64,000 nt of DNA from Tessaracoccus sp. (lineage in GTDB: Bacteria > Actinomycetota > Actinomycetes > Propionibacteriales > Propionibacteriaceae), in contig NZ_JADJNP010000010.1 of the NCBI RefSeq assembly GCF_016714275.1, positions 1 to 64,000 on the forward strand, read 5' to 3'. The translations under genes were made by a program, and so were the position numbers. Below are positions 1 through 7,718 of the stretch, one piece after another. Every line of letters starts with the position of its first letter. Positions within the stretch are counted from its first letter, which is position 1. The notes under the pieces were generated by a model. That model searched no databases. It was not told the origin of the DNA and was given only the letters and a program-made list of their open reading frames with translations.

Positions 1-4
1 TTGA

Positions 5-81
5 TTGGTACGGTTTCAAGTCGCTCGCGTCGAGGTGGTACGGTTTCAAGTCGCTCGCGACGCAGTGGTACGATTTGATTT
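5..81. repeat. Tandem repeats like an IS21-family terminus
   Basis: A 24-nt unit beginning TGGTACGGTTTCAAG lies at 6-29 and again at 36-59, a 30-nt period. A third, diverged unit (TGGTACGATTTGATTT) starts at 66. A similar pair with the same 30-nt period and orientation lies at 3880-3926. Repeated TGGTAC boxes are typical of IS21-type ends, which is known of that family; that this is such an end is inference. No istA/istB genes are in the window. Confidence 0.55.
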
Positions 82-640
82 CTGACGCCCTTCGCACGTC
101 TCAATGTGGCGCAGAAAATTGGAGCCAGAACGCGGACATTCCCTGCCACGTCGGCCCCCGCAGACCAGGCGCCGCCGCCGACCGCCGCCAGCTCCCGCCG
201 TCGCTCGACCTCCGAGCGCGTCACCGCCCGCCACCCCACCATCACGACTGCCGCCCGCACCGAGCGAGTGACATTCTCCGTCACGCCCCGCGCTCGCGTG
301 AGAATGCCCGCGAAACCTTCTGCGTCTGTCCGCCACCGACGGACGTTCAGCACCTTGACGGAGTGCCGTTGAGGGTGCCCTGGCGCGCGGTGACGGTCGC
401 TCGCGGAGGGTCGCAACACCCCTCCAAACGAGAGCCGACCATCGCGCGGAAACCCCTTGTTTTACGGTGTTTCCGCTAGACTTTGAGCCCAGCGCAAGTA
501 CACTGAATCGCAGAGGTTAGTAGTGCCCCGCCCCGCGTTACAAGCACGGGGAGGGGCCGCAACACCGGCTGGTTGGCAGCACGGTCTCGCGGTGTCACGA
601 GGACACGAGCCATCGTGCCGCGCCCGCCGGAGGAAGGCAA
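82..640. other. Gene-free stretch upstream of the transposase
   Basis: Several overlapping open frames exist on both strands, but none has a convincing ribosome site or recognisable protein. I see nothing supportable here apart from the leader of the transposase gene, whose ribosome site GGAGGAAGG lies near 628-636. Confidence 0.5.
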
Positions 641-647
641 TAGGGCG

Positions 648-1613
648 ATGAACGTGCTCTCGATGGAGGAGCGCGTAAGGGTGGTCTCTGCTCTCGCAGA
701 AGGCACCTCCCTGCGCGCAACGGCAAGGCTGGTAGACGTGGGCCGTCAGACGGTCACGAACCTGCTCCTGACGGTCGGAGAGGGGTGTCGCTGTCTGCTC
801 GACGAGCGGATGCGCGATCTCCACTGCGACGTGATGGAGCTCGATGAAATCTGGTGTTTCATCGGCAAGAAGGAGGGCCATCTTCGCGACGGCGACCCTG
901 CGGAGTACGGCGATGCGTACACCTGGGTAGCCATCGACGCGCGGACGAAACTGGTGCCCGTGCATCTGGTGGGGAAGCGCTCCTCGGAGGCGGGCCACGC
1001 CTTCGCGCGCGAGCTGCGAGGCCGCGTGCTCGGTGCCCCGCAGATCACGACCGACGGGTTGAAAATCTACGTCGAGGCCATCGAAGCCGCCTTCGGGTCG
1101 CGCGTGAACTTCGCGCAGATTATGAAGACCTACGCGAAGGACTCTGCGGACGGCGCGAGCCGCGACGATGTGCGCTACTCGCGCGGGCGCGTCACGCGGA
1201 GCGTCAAGCGCGTAGTCATCGGAGCGCCCGACGAGGACAAGATCAGCACCTCCTACGTCGAGCGCAGCAACCTCACGACGCGGATGCAGATGCGCCGCTT
1301 CACGAGGTTGACCAACGCCTACAGCAAGCGCCTGGAGCACCTTCAAGCGGCGGCTGCTCTCCACTTTGCGGCCTACAACTTCACGCGGGTTCACATGACC
1401 CTGCGCGTCACGCCCGCGATGGAAGCGGGCTTGACGGATCACGTCTGGAGCATGGAGGAACTCATCACCGAGGCGCTTGCGGCCTCCGACGCGCCGCCCC
1501 CGCCCCCACTGCCACCCCCGCGCCCCACGGGCGGCACCTTCGGGCGCAGACCTTCGCGTGCAGCCCCGCTACCGGGCCAGCTCTCGCTACCAGGGACGGG
1601 GGTGTCGCTGTGA
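648..1613 (+). CDS. IS1-like DDE transposase
   Basis: A 321-aa protein with an N-terminal helix-turn-helix (residues about 8-40, with TSLRATARLVDVGRQTV) and a DDE catalytic core. Candidate catalytic residues are D66 (in MELDEIW), D136 (in ITTDGLKIY) and E205 (in SYVERSNL), the spacing expected for IS1-type and related enzymes. It would cut and join DNA at element ends. The ATG at 648 was chosen over upstream codons because GGAGG lies about 13-18 nt before it. It overlaps the next small gene by GTGA. No clear IS1 inverted repeats were found, so it may be a domesticated or solo copy. Confidence 0.8.
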   Translation: MNVLSMEERVRVVSALAEGTSLRATARLVDVGRQTVTNLLLTVGEGCRCLLDERMRDLHCDVMELDEIWCFIGKKEGHLRDGDPAEYGDAYTWVAIDARTKLVPVHLVGKRSSEAGHAFARELRGRVLGAPQITTDGLKIYVEAIEAAFGSRVNFAQIMKTYAKDSADGASRDDVRYSRGRVTRSVKRVVIGAPDEDKISTSYVERSNLTTRMQMRRFTRLTNAYSKRLEHLQAAAALHFAAYNFTRVHMTLRVTPAMEAGLTDHVWSMEELITEALAASDAPPPPPLPPPRPTGGTFGRRPSRAAPLPGQLSLPGTGVSL

Positions 1614-1789
1614 AGCGCCGCGAACCGCTCCGTCTCACGCTCGGTGAACTGCCCTTCGAGGTGCTCGACGACGGGCGCGTGCTCGTCACGCTGCCCCCGA
1701 CGTTCATGCCCTTCGGGTGCGCGGTTCAAGCCACCGTGGTCTACGCAAGCCTGCAAGCGTTTCTGGCCGCAAACCGAGCCAACCAGTAG
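1610..1789 (+). CDS. Small hypothetical protein coupled to the transposase
   Basis: A 59-aa protein starting with the GTG that overlaps the transposase stop (GTGA). It has a beta-rich middle (LGELPFEVLDDGRVLVTLPP) and no recognisable domain. The tight overlap argues for co-translation with the transposase and for its being real. Function is unknown. Confidence 0.55.
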   Translation: MKRREPLRLTLGELPFEVLDDGRVLVTLPPTFMPFGCAVQATVVYASLQAFLAANRANQ

Positions 1790-2434
1790 TTATTCGTCTT
1801 CGTGCGGCTCAATGTCTTCTAGGCTAACGGCCTTGGGGGTCGTCTCGTAGTTCGCCAGCAACTTCTTCAGGTGTGCTTGGGCCGAAGCGGGCGTCTTCGT
1901 CTGACTCAACTTCTTGGCCCACGACCTACCTGGGTGCAACGCATCCCACCAAGTGATTTCTCCGGCGTGACGGCCACTCCCCGGATCGTGGTTGCCGAAG
2001 CCGTCCATGCCGATGTTCCAAAGCGGCAGATAGTGCTCGATCAGGAAACGCTCGGCCATCGTGATCCAGAGCGGTGTGACAACGAGATAGCGGCATAGAA
2101 AGTCGTCAATCGACAGGTTCGATGCCGCCTTGATTGAGGCGGTGTGCTCGGCCAAACGCCCGCTCAACGACTTGGACTGTGCGGCTGGTTTGCCGCCGCC
2201 TTTGCGACCTCCAGGCGGAACCGCTTTGCCTACGTAGATCGGCCACTCGGCATCAGGCGAGCGGATCTTGGCATAGACCGGATCGTCACCTGTGTAGAAT
2301 AGCGCGTAGACGCCAGCACCGAAGAAGTCCTGTTCGAGTGGTAACTCAAACGGACCTCTCCGCATCAGTTCGTCAACGCAGTGTTTTGTGAGGTTTTGAT
2401 AGTCGAGCGGGTTGTACTCGTTGGGTGAAGTCAT
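1790..2434 (-). CDS. Eco29kI-family GIY-YIG restriction endonuclease
   Basis: A 214-aa protein with the GIY-YIG nuclease signature: GVY at 41-43, YVG at 67-69, a conserved Arg at 93 (SGRLAEH), catalytic Glu at 133 (LIEHYLPLWN) and Asn at 140. Length and motif spacing match Eco29kI-type type II enzymes, known to cut CCGCGG. It overlaps its cognate methylase gene by ATGA, so the pair forms a restriction-modification operon with the methylase made first. The site specificity is inferred from family only. CCGCGG occurs in this window, so the DNA must be protected if that is the target. Confidence 0.88.
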   Translation of the reverse strand: MTSPNEYNPLDYQNLTKHCVDELMRRGPFELPLEQDFFGAGVYALFYTGDDPVYAKIRSPDAEWPIYVGKAVPPGGRKGGGKPAAQSKSLSGRLAEHTASIKAASNLSIDDFLCRYLVVTPLWITMAERFLIEHYLPLWNIGMDGFGNHDPGSGRHAGEITWWDALHPGRSWAKKLSQTKTPASAQAHLKKLLANYETTPKAVSLEDIEPHEDE

Positions 2435-3726
2435 CTGCCTCGTAATCCATCTGCAACGCTTCGGGCGACAGTCTCAGCGAGACGCACCGGCACGGCGTTG
2501 CCAAGTTGTCGCATGGCCTCAGACCATGCTCCCTCAAACCACCATGCATCAGGAAAGGTTTGCACTCGCGCAGCTTCGCGCACGGTGAGGTATCTGACGG
2601 AATCATCCGGCATGACGATCATGTTCTCGCCGCCAGGAACCCCGTGAACGCCTGCCTTGAGCGTTTTGGATGGCAAGTCGAGCGGACTGCCAGTGTGACC
2701 CGCGTACGTCTTCCCGCCGGGGTTGAGGCGGTGGTTCAGTACGCCAGCGGCTTCCCGATCGGTGCGAGGGCGCGGGAGATCGCAGATGGCGTCGCGGATC
2801 GTAGCCCAAGGCAGCGTCATCACCGATTGAATCGTTGATCCCGCATAGGAAGGCTTCACTTTGGGAACGGAGAGATTGTGCCGCTTCCAGTAGGCTCCCG
2901 TAGCCCACTGATCGCGCATCAGGGCGTCGTATGAGTGAGTGGGGGTCGGGAACTGCCACGTCGGCGCAAGGTCACTGCGGAAACCGACAATGAACACACG
3001 CTGACGGGTCTGTGGCACGCCGTAGTCCGCTGCGTTGAGCAGTCGGAAGGACACTCGGTACTGAGACGAGTCCTCCTTGATCTTACCCAGGCGACACAGG
3101 TGCTCTGCCCACGTTTCAGACTTGCGCCGAGCGACTTCAGGATGAGTGAGTTGAAGAAGGATGTACGTGAAGTAGGGCCGAAAGGAATCCCGCAGGAGCC
3201 CCTTGACGTTCTCGATGATGAATGCGCGCGGCTTGATCGTGCGAACTGCACGGACAAAATCAGGGAACAGATTGCGCTCGTCGTCCATGCCGAGGTGCTT
3301 CCCGCCGACGCTGAACGGCTGGCATGGAACGCCCCCTGCCAAAAGGTCTGCATCGGCGAAGGGCGCGAAGTCTACGGATCGAACATCCTCCCGGCGTACA
3401 CGCCACCCCTCGATGCCCTTCACTGCGCCCGAGGCCACGTTGTGACGCAGCGTTGCACAGGCATCCTCGTTCCACTCCATCAGCGCAACGTGATGGAACC
3501 CCGCCGCGTGGGTTCCAAGAGCAAGCCCGCCCGCCCCGGTGAAGAGTTCCAGGGAGCGCAGAGGGGCGACGGGAACATCGCCGCTCTCGCAGTGATCTGA
3601 CCCAGGCACTTCGCACGCTTCTCGTTCGACTGTCTGCGTCACGTCGGTTCGGACAGTACCCCTACGACGGCGGGTGCCGTCAACATCCGTTCGATACTGC
3701 CGAGAAACAGCCATCTTCGCGCTCAT
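2431..3726 (-). CDS. DNA (cytosine-5-)-methyltransferase
   Basis: A 431-aa C5 methylase. Motif I is FTGAGG (62-67), the catalytic loop is PCQPFS with Cys135, and motif VI is ENV (172-174). Motif VIII (GVPQTRQRVFIVG) and a C-terminal motif X (QLGNAVPVRLAETVA) follow. It would methylate and protect the site cut by the adjacent GIY-YIG enzyme. I placed the start at the ATG at 3726 because AGGAG lies 7 nt upstream; in-frame codons exist up to 3762. The roughly 55-residue N-terminal extension before motif I is unassigned. Confidence 0.9.
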   Translation of the reverse strand: MSAKMAVSRQYRTDVDGTRRRRGTVRTDVTQTVEREACEVPGSDHCESGDVPVAPLRSLELFTGAGGLALGTHAAGFHHVALMEWNEDACATLRHNVASGAVKGIEGWRVRREDVRSVDFAPFADADLLAGGVPCQPFSVGGKHLGMDDERNLFPDFVRAVRTIKPRAFIIENVKGLLRDSFRPYFTYILLQLTHPEVARRKSETWAEHLCRLGKIKEDSSQYRVSFRLLNAADYGVPQTRQRVFIVGFRSDLAPTWQFPTPTHSYDALMRDQWATGAYWKRHNLSVPKVKPSYAGSTIQSVMTLPWATIRDAICDLPRPRTDREAAGVLNHRLNPGGKTYAGHTGSPLDLPSKTLKAGVHGVPGGENMIVMPDDSVRYLTVREAARVQTFPDAWWFEGAWSEAMRQLGNAVPVRLAETVARSVADGLRGR

Positions 3727-3875
3727 AGATCGTCTCCTGTTGGTGTCGTCGTGCGCCAGCACGACTCGGTGGTGTCGAGCCGGTCTACGAGCCGGTTGCG
3801 CCTGCGCCAGCCACCGGAAGACCTTGCTGGCTCGGATGAGAACTCGGCGCGTTGGGCCAAATTCCTCGGAGCTCT

Positions 3876-3926
3876 GAGGTGGTACAGTTTGGGGTCCGCG
3901 CGGGCGCAGTGGTACGGGTTGGTTTC
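3876..3926. repeat. Second copy of the TGGTAC terminal-type repeats
   Basis: TGGTACAGTTTGG starts at 3880 and TGGTACGGGTTGGTTTC at 3910, again 30 nt apart and in the same orientation as the repeats at 5-81. The block GAGGTGGTAC...GCAGTGGTACG is shared between both sites. Together they bracket the transposase and restriction-modification genes. Confidence 0.55.
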
Positions 3927-3940
3927 CGTGCCAACGAGGT

Positions 3941-3965
3941 GGCCTGATTCACCTCAAATCAGGCC
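3941..3965. terminator. Perfect hairpin, possible terminator
   Basis: GGCCTGATT and AATCAGGCC form a perfect 9-bp stem around a 7-nt loop. It overlaps the stop codon of the minus-strand reading frame 3954-4163. No U-tract follows on either strand, so it may be a recombination or binding site rather than an intrinsic terminator. Confidence 0.45.
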
Positions 3966-4163
3966 AGCACCCGGTCGTCCACGCAGGGGCGGGTCGCCCC
4001 GGTTTGCCGCCGCCGTCCCCGCGGCGCCCGCACGCCGTGCGCGTCGCGTTGCGGTGGGCCCGCCCCTGGGCGGGGCCCCAAGCCCCCGCCGGGCGTCGGC
4101 CGCGTCGATGTCCCGCCCGTGGCGCTTCGGCGGTGTGTTCTCACCCCCGACGCTTACCATCAC
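3954..4163 (-). CDS. Hypothetical Arg/Gly-rich protein at the end of the FGE operon
   Basis: A 69-aa frame starting with GTG-ATG that overlaps the preceding lectin-segment mini-gene by GTGA. The protein is rich in Arg, Gly, Ala and Pro, has no recognisable fold and stops inside the hairpin at 3941-3965. Composition is what an arbitrary frame in GC-rich DNA would give, so only the overlap supports it. It could be a remnant. Confidence 0.35.
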   Translation of the reverse strand: MMVSVGGENTPPKRHGRDIDAADARRGLGAPPRGGPTATRRARRAGAAGTAAANRGDPPLRGRPGAGLI

Positions 4164-4312
4164 GGCCCAACCTCCACCCTCACCGCTCGAAACCCTCGGT
4201 TCTGCATGATGGTTGAATGCGCGGCCTCGCAGTAACCGTGCTGTACAGGCAACCAGCCAATCCCGCTTCTGAGGCCAGAGCCGTAGCAGAGGCCGCGCAC
4301 AAACACTCTCAT
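4160..4312 (-). CDS. Stand-alone FGE/lectin C-terminal segment (unit C1)
   Basis: A 50-aa mini-gene whose ATG overlaps the stop of the FGE-like gene (ATGA). The product starts MRVFVRGLCY and ends GFRAVRVEVGP. This matches the final strands of FGE/sulfatase-modifying folds, where R-G-G-S-W and G-F-R are conserved. It is precisely the part the upstream protein lacks. Mini-genes of the same design form arrays at 19024-19447 and 52171-53315. It may be co-translated and complete the fold in trans, or be joined by frameshifting; both are inference. Confidence 0.75.
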   Translation of the reverse strand: MRVFVRGLCYGSGLRSGIGWLPVQHGYCEAAHSTIMQNRGFRAVRVEVGP

Positions 4313-5256
4313 TTCGGCTTCCACTCGCTACAGGTCCACTCCCACACGTTGCCTGCCATGTCGCCAGCGCCGAAGTACCCAGCGCCCGCCATGTGCTGCC
4401 CCACCGGACACGTCCCGCTGCGCTGTGTGGTTCCGCTCCACCACAACAGGCTGTCGTTGGGGGATTCTTCGCCCCACGGGTACTGAGCCTTCGTCGGCCC
4501 CACCGCTCCGTACTCCCACTGCTTTTCGGTGAGGAGCGCGAGCCCGCCCCACTTCGCGAATTCCACGCTGTCATACCAGTTGACGCAGACGATGGGGTGT
4601 GCCTCCGTCTGCTCAAACTCAGGATTGCGGAACGTGCGGTTGGCATTTTCCTTCTCCGCAGCCGTTACGAATCCCGAGTTCTTGACGAATGCGGTGTACT
4701 CCCCGACCGTCACGGGGAACTTTGCCAACCAGTAGCCCTCCGGCTGGTCGAGCGACGGCGCGCAGAACACCATCGGCGTGAGCGTTCCATCGGGCAACAG
4801 GTGCTCCGTCTCGATCACCTTGCCCCGCGCCGCACCCCTCTCCAACTTCACCGGCCATGCGGCGGCGTACTTCTGCGCGCCTTCGGCGTCCACCTCGCCC
4901 ATCACTTCAACCCAGGCGGGCCACACGCGCCCATCGGGAAAGCGGTCAAAGTGTGAGCGCGCAGCGTTGGGCTCGTTCGTCCTCACGATGCGCCAATGAT
5001 GCCCCGGAACGAAGCCCTGGCCGATCAGCGCGGCTAGCGTGCAGAAATCCTCCGTCAGCGGCTCCCCCGCGACCGGCACGCCATCCCGTGCGGTGAGGTT
5101 CCGAGCGATGGCGTCCACCGCATCGGAGGAGAGCAGTTTTCCTCGCATTTCGTCCATCGCCATGAGCGCGGCGAAGTCCTGCGAATCGTTCTGGATGTAG
5201 TCAATCCAGAACCGTTGACCCTTGAGACGCCACTGGATTTTGCACTGGTGATACAT
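4309..5256 (-). CDS. FGE-sulfatase/C-type-lectin-like protein lacking its C-terminal segment
   Basis: A 315-aa protein. Residues about 165-315 form an FGE-type domain (VTVGEYTAFVKNSGF, HPIVCVNWYDSVEFAKWGG, LLTEKQWEYGAVG, and GNVWEWT at 302-308). Family members normally continue for another 40-60 residues through R-G-G-S-W to G-F-R; here the frame stops seven residues after GNVWEWT, and that missing part is encoded separately by unit C1. The N-terminal 160 residues are unassigned. FGE-like folds serve as enzymes and also as ligand-binding display domains, including known targets of diversity-generating retroelements. The context favours display or binding over catalysis. Confidence 0.8.
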   Translation of the reverse strand: MYHQCKIQWRLKGQRFWIDYIQNDSQDFAALMAMDEMRGKLLSSDAVDAIARNLTARDGVPVAGEPLTEDFCTLAALIGQGFVPGHHWRIVRTNEPNAARSHFDRFPDGRVWPAWVEVMGEVDAEGAQKYAAAWPVKLERGAARGKVIETEHLLPDGTLTPMVFCAPSLDQPEGYWLAKFPVTVGEYTAFVKNSGFVTAAEKENANRTFRNPEFEQTEAHPIVCVNWYDSVEFAKWGGLALLTEKQWEYGAVGPTKAQYPWGEESPNDSLLWWSGTTQRSGTCPVGQHMAGAGYFGAGDMAGNVWEWTCSEWKPK

Positions 5257-5265
5257 GATTGCCTC

Positions 5266-5835
5266 TTAGCCGGGAAACTTGGTTGATTTGATCGTATCAA
5301 AAAGGTCTAGCGCGCTATTCCACCACTCTTCCGACGGACAACAGTACATCCACATGCCGGTTGCGAGTGTCTTGCCTTTGTTGTCTCGGTCGGGATGCCA
5401 GCCCATCTCAGGAATCTTGGCATCTTTCGTCAGCCCGTAGACCACGAGCGAGCCCGTATCCTTTCTGTATTCGATGGCAACCCTTGCGTTGCTTGGCCCC
5501 CCTGCGACCTTTTTCGCAACAGTCTTCTGCATCTTCGTGCTTAGAAACTTGGCTGTTGTCGTTGCGAGGATCGTCTGCCAAACGTCCTCATTGAGACACC
5601 CTCCGCACTTCTGGCAACATCCAACACGACCCGTGCCGTCGCAGGCGTCACATTCAATCTCGCCATTTCCATGACACAGATTGCACGTCTGGTTACAGTG
5701 ATCGCACTGGCCTCTTCCGTCGCACTTGCCGCATTCTTGATCCCCGTTCCCTTCGCACTTCTCGCACGCTGGAGCACCCTCGCACTCGCAGGGCTCGAAT
5801 CGTCCTCTCGGGTCAATCTCGGAAAGCGAGTTCAT
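5266..5835 (-). CDS. Zinc-finger protein with DnaJ-like CxxCxGxG repeats
   Basis: A 189-aa protein. Residues about 15-75 carry repeated CxxC / CxxCxGxG units (CEKCEGNGD, CGKCDGRGQ, CNLCHGNGE, CDACDGTGR), the zinc-binding pattern of the DnaJ central domain, without a J domain. The C-terminal 100 residues (YRKDTGSLVVYGLTKDAKI and following) are unassigned. The ATG at 5835 overlaps the thymidylate kinase stop by ATGA, which fixes the start. A chaperone-like or nucleic-acid-binding role is possible but unproved. Confidence 0.7.
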   Translation of the reverse strand: MNSLSEIDPRGRFEPCECEGAPACEKCEGNGDQECGKCDGRGQCDHCNQTCNLCHGNGEIECDACDGTGRVGCCQKCGGCLNEDVWQTILATTTAKFLSTKMQKTVAKKVAGGPSNARVAIEYRKDTGSLVVYGLTKDAKIPEMGWHPDRDNKGKTLATGMWMYCCPSEEWWNSALDLFDTIKSTKFPG

Positions 5836-6455
5836 GGCACGCTGATGGAACTTGCCGTCGTGATGATCCCGCGCGCGATTTCGAGAATACGCGCGCGTGA
5901 AACTTCTGGCGCGTCTGCGGTGTTCACGACAGCCGCGCGCGTTGCCTGCATGACGCCAACGTAGGCGCACCGCTGCGCGCTCACATTGCCATCAAGCACC
6001 TTCTCTCCGCGGTCTTGCAGACGCTTCACGATCACCTCGCTCGGCGCGTCCAGCAAGATCACCCGCACAGGCGGAAGGGCGCTCATCTCGGCGCGGCAAA
6101 GCCACTGCATCCCGAAACGAAGATCATCGAGGAGCGCGGGCGCGTGCTCACCGGGGCAGTGCGCGCGGAACTCGTCCACGTCCGAGGCGACCAGCGTCGA
6201 GAAATACCAGCGGTCGATCACCACCACGAAGTCATCGTAGCGGCCTGCGCGCACGTCCGAGGCGAAGCGCGCCCGAGACTGCGCGTACCAGAGCGCACGC
6301 TGCCACGGGTCATCTCCGATGAAGCGTGGGTGAGCCCATGACACGACGTTCAAGGCCATGTCGAGACGCACCTCAAGACCCTGCACAAGCGCCTGAACGT
6401 GCGTGCTCTTGCCTACGCCGTCAGGCCCCTCGATCACGAGTAGAACGGGCTTCAC
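5832..6455 (-). CDS. tmk: Thymidylate kinase-like P-loop kinase
   Basis: A 207-aa protein with a P-loop GPDGVGKST (10-18), a DRW motif after VVVI (the substrate-binding DR-Y/W of dTMP kinases) and a LID-like region with ARG near RLQDRGEKVLDG. It would phosphorylate dTMP to dTDP, supplying thymidine nucleotides for viral replication. Length is typical for the family. The GTG start overlaps the upstream gene by GTGA. Some sequence after DRW is divergent, so another nucleoside monophosphate substrate is possible. Confidence 0.8.
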   Translation of the reverse strand: MKPVLLVIEGPDGVGKSTHVQALVQGLEVRLDMALNVVSWAHPRFIGDDPWQRALWYAQSRARFASDVRAGRYDDFVVVIDRWYFSTLVASDVDEFRAHCPGEHAPALLDDLRFGMQWLCRAEMSALPPVRVILLDAPSEVIVKRLQDRGEKVLDGNVSAQRCAYVGVMQATRAAVVNTADAPEVSRARILEIARGIITTASSISVP

Positions 6456-6994
6456 TTCACCCCTCCCGCCAGCGGTGGCATGTCCTCGTTTTCGGCCACA
6501 AGCGCCTCGCGCGCGGCCAGCGTTTCCTGGTCGAAGTACGCCGCGCGCACCGCATCGCCGTCTGGCAGAGCGCCCGCAATCTGCCACGGCGCGAAGCCGT
6601 CGCGCGCCTCCAGACGAAACCGCTCTCCGGTCGCTCCCGCCGCCAGTTTGACCGACAGGAACCTGTCAAAAAGCTGTCCGACCGCCTTCGCGCGGAACTC
6701 CCGCAGCGTCGGGTTGAACGTCTCCAGGGCGATCACCGCCTCGGGCGGAACGGGCGACGTGCAGACGATCATGCCGTCAGTCGATCGGCTCCAGCCCGCC
6801 CCCAGGAGCCCAGCGCCGACCACGACTCCGATACCCGTGTTTCCGGGACGGTAGCCCACGCCGTTGAGGTACAGAACCGCTTGCGTATCGTTGTCGTTCG
6901 TCTCTTCGGTGTTCAACGCCATCACCAGCTCGTTCCACGCCTGTTGCATGACGCTTCCGTTGCGGACCAGAATCCTCTTGACGTTCTCGTTCAT
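6452..6994 (-). CDS. Hypothetical protein
   Basis: A 180-aa protein, first gene of the minus-strand unit leading to thymidylate kinase and the FGE-like gene. It begins MNENVKRILVRNGS and contains a Gly-rich stretch (GNTGIGVVVGAGLLGAG). No family was recognised. It is divergently arranged with the gene at 7063, and its start lies next to the regulatory box at 7002-7016. Confidence 0.65.
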   Translation of the reverse strand: MNENVKRILVRNGSVMQQAWNELVMALNTEETNDNDTQAVLYLNGVGYRPGNTGIGVVVGAGLLGAGWSRSTDGMIVCTSPVPPEAVIALETFNPTLREFRAKAVGQLFDRFLSVKLAAGATGERFRLEARDGFAPWQIAGALPDGDAVRAAYFDQETLAAREALVAENEDMPPLAGGVK

Positions 6995-7001
6995 CTTCTC
7001 T

Positions 7002-7016
7002 TCGTCTTTTCTGTGC
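7002..7016 (+). promoter_or_regulatory. Copy of the shared regulatory box (plus sense)
   Basis: TCGTCTTTTCTGTGC matches the 3' half of the box found upstream of many units here. It is about 47 nt upstream of the gene at 7063, in the divergent intergenic gap with 6994. Confidence 0.45.
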
Positions 7017-7062
7017 TACCTTCGCGGCTGCACACGTTCCCAAAATCAGGAGAAATCACCAA

Positions 7063-7446
7063 ATGGGCCAGAAACGCATCGGAACCGTCACGTCGGATGC
7101 CCTCGGCATCGGGTCTGCGGCCATCGAACAGGTCGCGGAGTTCACCATCGCCAGCGGCACGGAGAACTACGAGTTGATCCCCTCTTCGCCGTTCGGCTTC
7201 ACCATCGCCCGCGTCGAGTTCGAGGTCGAGACGGGCCACGCCAGCACTTCGGCCCTCTTCTCGGCCACGGGCGGCGCGGGCGATCAGCGCTGCGGCGACA
7301 TCGACACGACCGTCAAGGGGCTCAATGTTGAGGCTCCTCTGGCCGGTGGCCCGCAGCGCGCCGTCGTCGCCGGGAGCGCGCTCTGGCTCTACACGGGCAA
7401 CAACGCCGTGAAGGGCACGCTCCGCGTCTACTACCGCCCCACCTGA
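7063..7446 (+). CDS. Hypothetical beta-rich protein
   Basis: A 127-aa protein, an isolated plus-strand gene inside the minus-strand block. AGGAG lies about 9 nt upstream. It is beta-rich and ends GTLRVYYRPT, and resembles small phage structural or decoration proteins in character, but no family was recognised. Its 3' end overlaps the convergent gene at 7431. Confidence 0.65.
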   Translation: MGQKRIGTVTSDALGIGSAAIEQVAEFTIASGTENYELIPSSPFGFTIARVEFEVETGHASTSALFSATGGAGDQRCGDIDTTVKGLNVEAPLAGGPQRAVVAGSALWLYTGNNAVKGTLRVYYRPT

Positions 7447-7718
7447 CCGCGTGCCTCAATCTCGCTCCTTTCCGCCCCCTCCCTGTCCTCGTCAATCCTC
7501 CCCGCAACCCGCAAAACCCGCAGCGCAGTCAGCGCGGACGGGTCGATTGTGGCGTTCACGAGCGCCTTGAACAGCGCTCGCGAAAGCTCGATTTTCACCG
7601 CGCCGAGAATCGCCTCCTGAACGCCCTTGCTCTTGCCGCTCGGCGCAAGGTCGAGCGCCTCAACCTCGCTCACGAGGCTCTTGTAGAGCGAGAGAATGCG
7701 GACTGCGCGCTCGCTCAC
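7431..7718 (-). CDS. Hypothetical protein downstream of the ERF gene
   Basis: A 95-aa helical, Ala/Leu/Glu-rich protein. The GTG start overlaps the ERF-gene stop by GTGA. No family was recognised. Position suggests an accessory to the recombination gene. Confidence 0.6.
   Translation of the reverse strand: MSERAVRILSLYKSLVSEVEALDLAPSGKSKGVQEAILGAVKIELSRALFKALVNATIDPSALTALRVLRVAGRIDEDREGAERSEIEARGQVGR

Noticed and set aside
75..479. 134-aa frame near the left edge
   Set aside because: No ribosome site, Pro/Arg-rich random composition, and overlapping frames on both strands.
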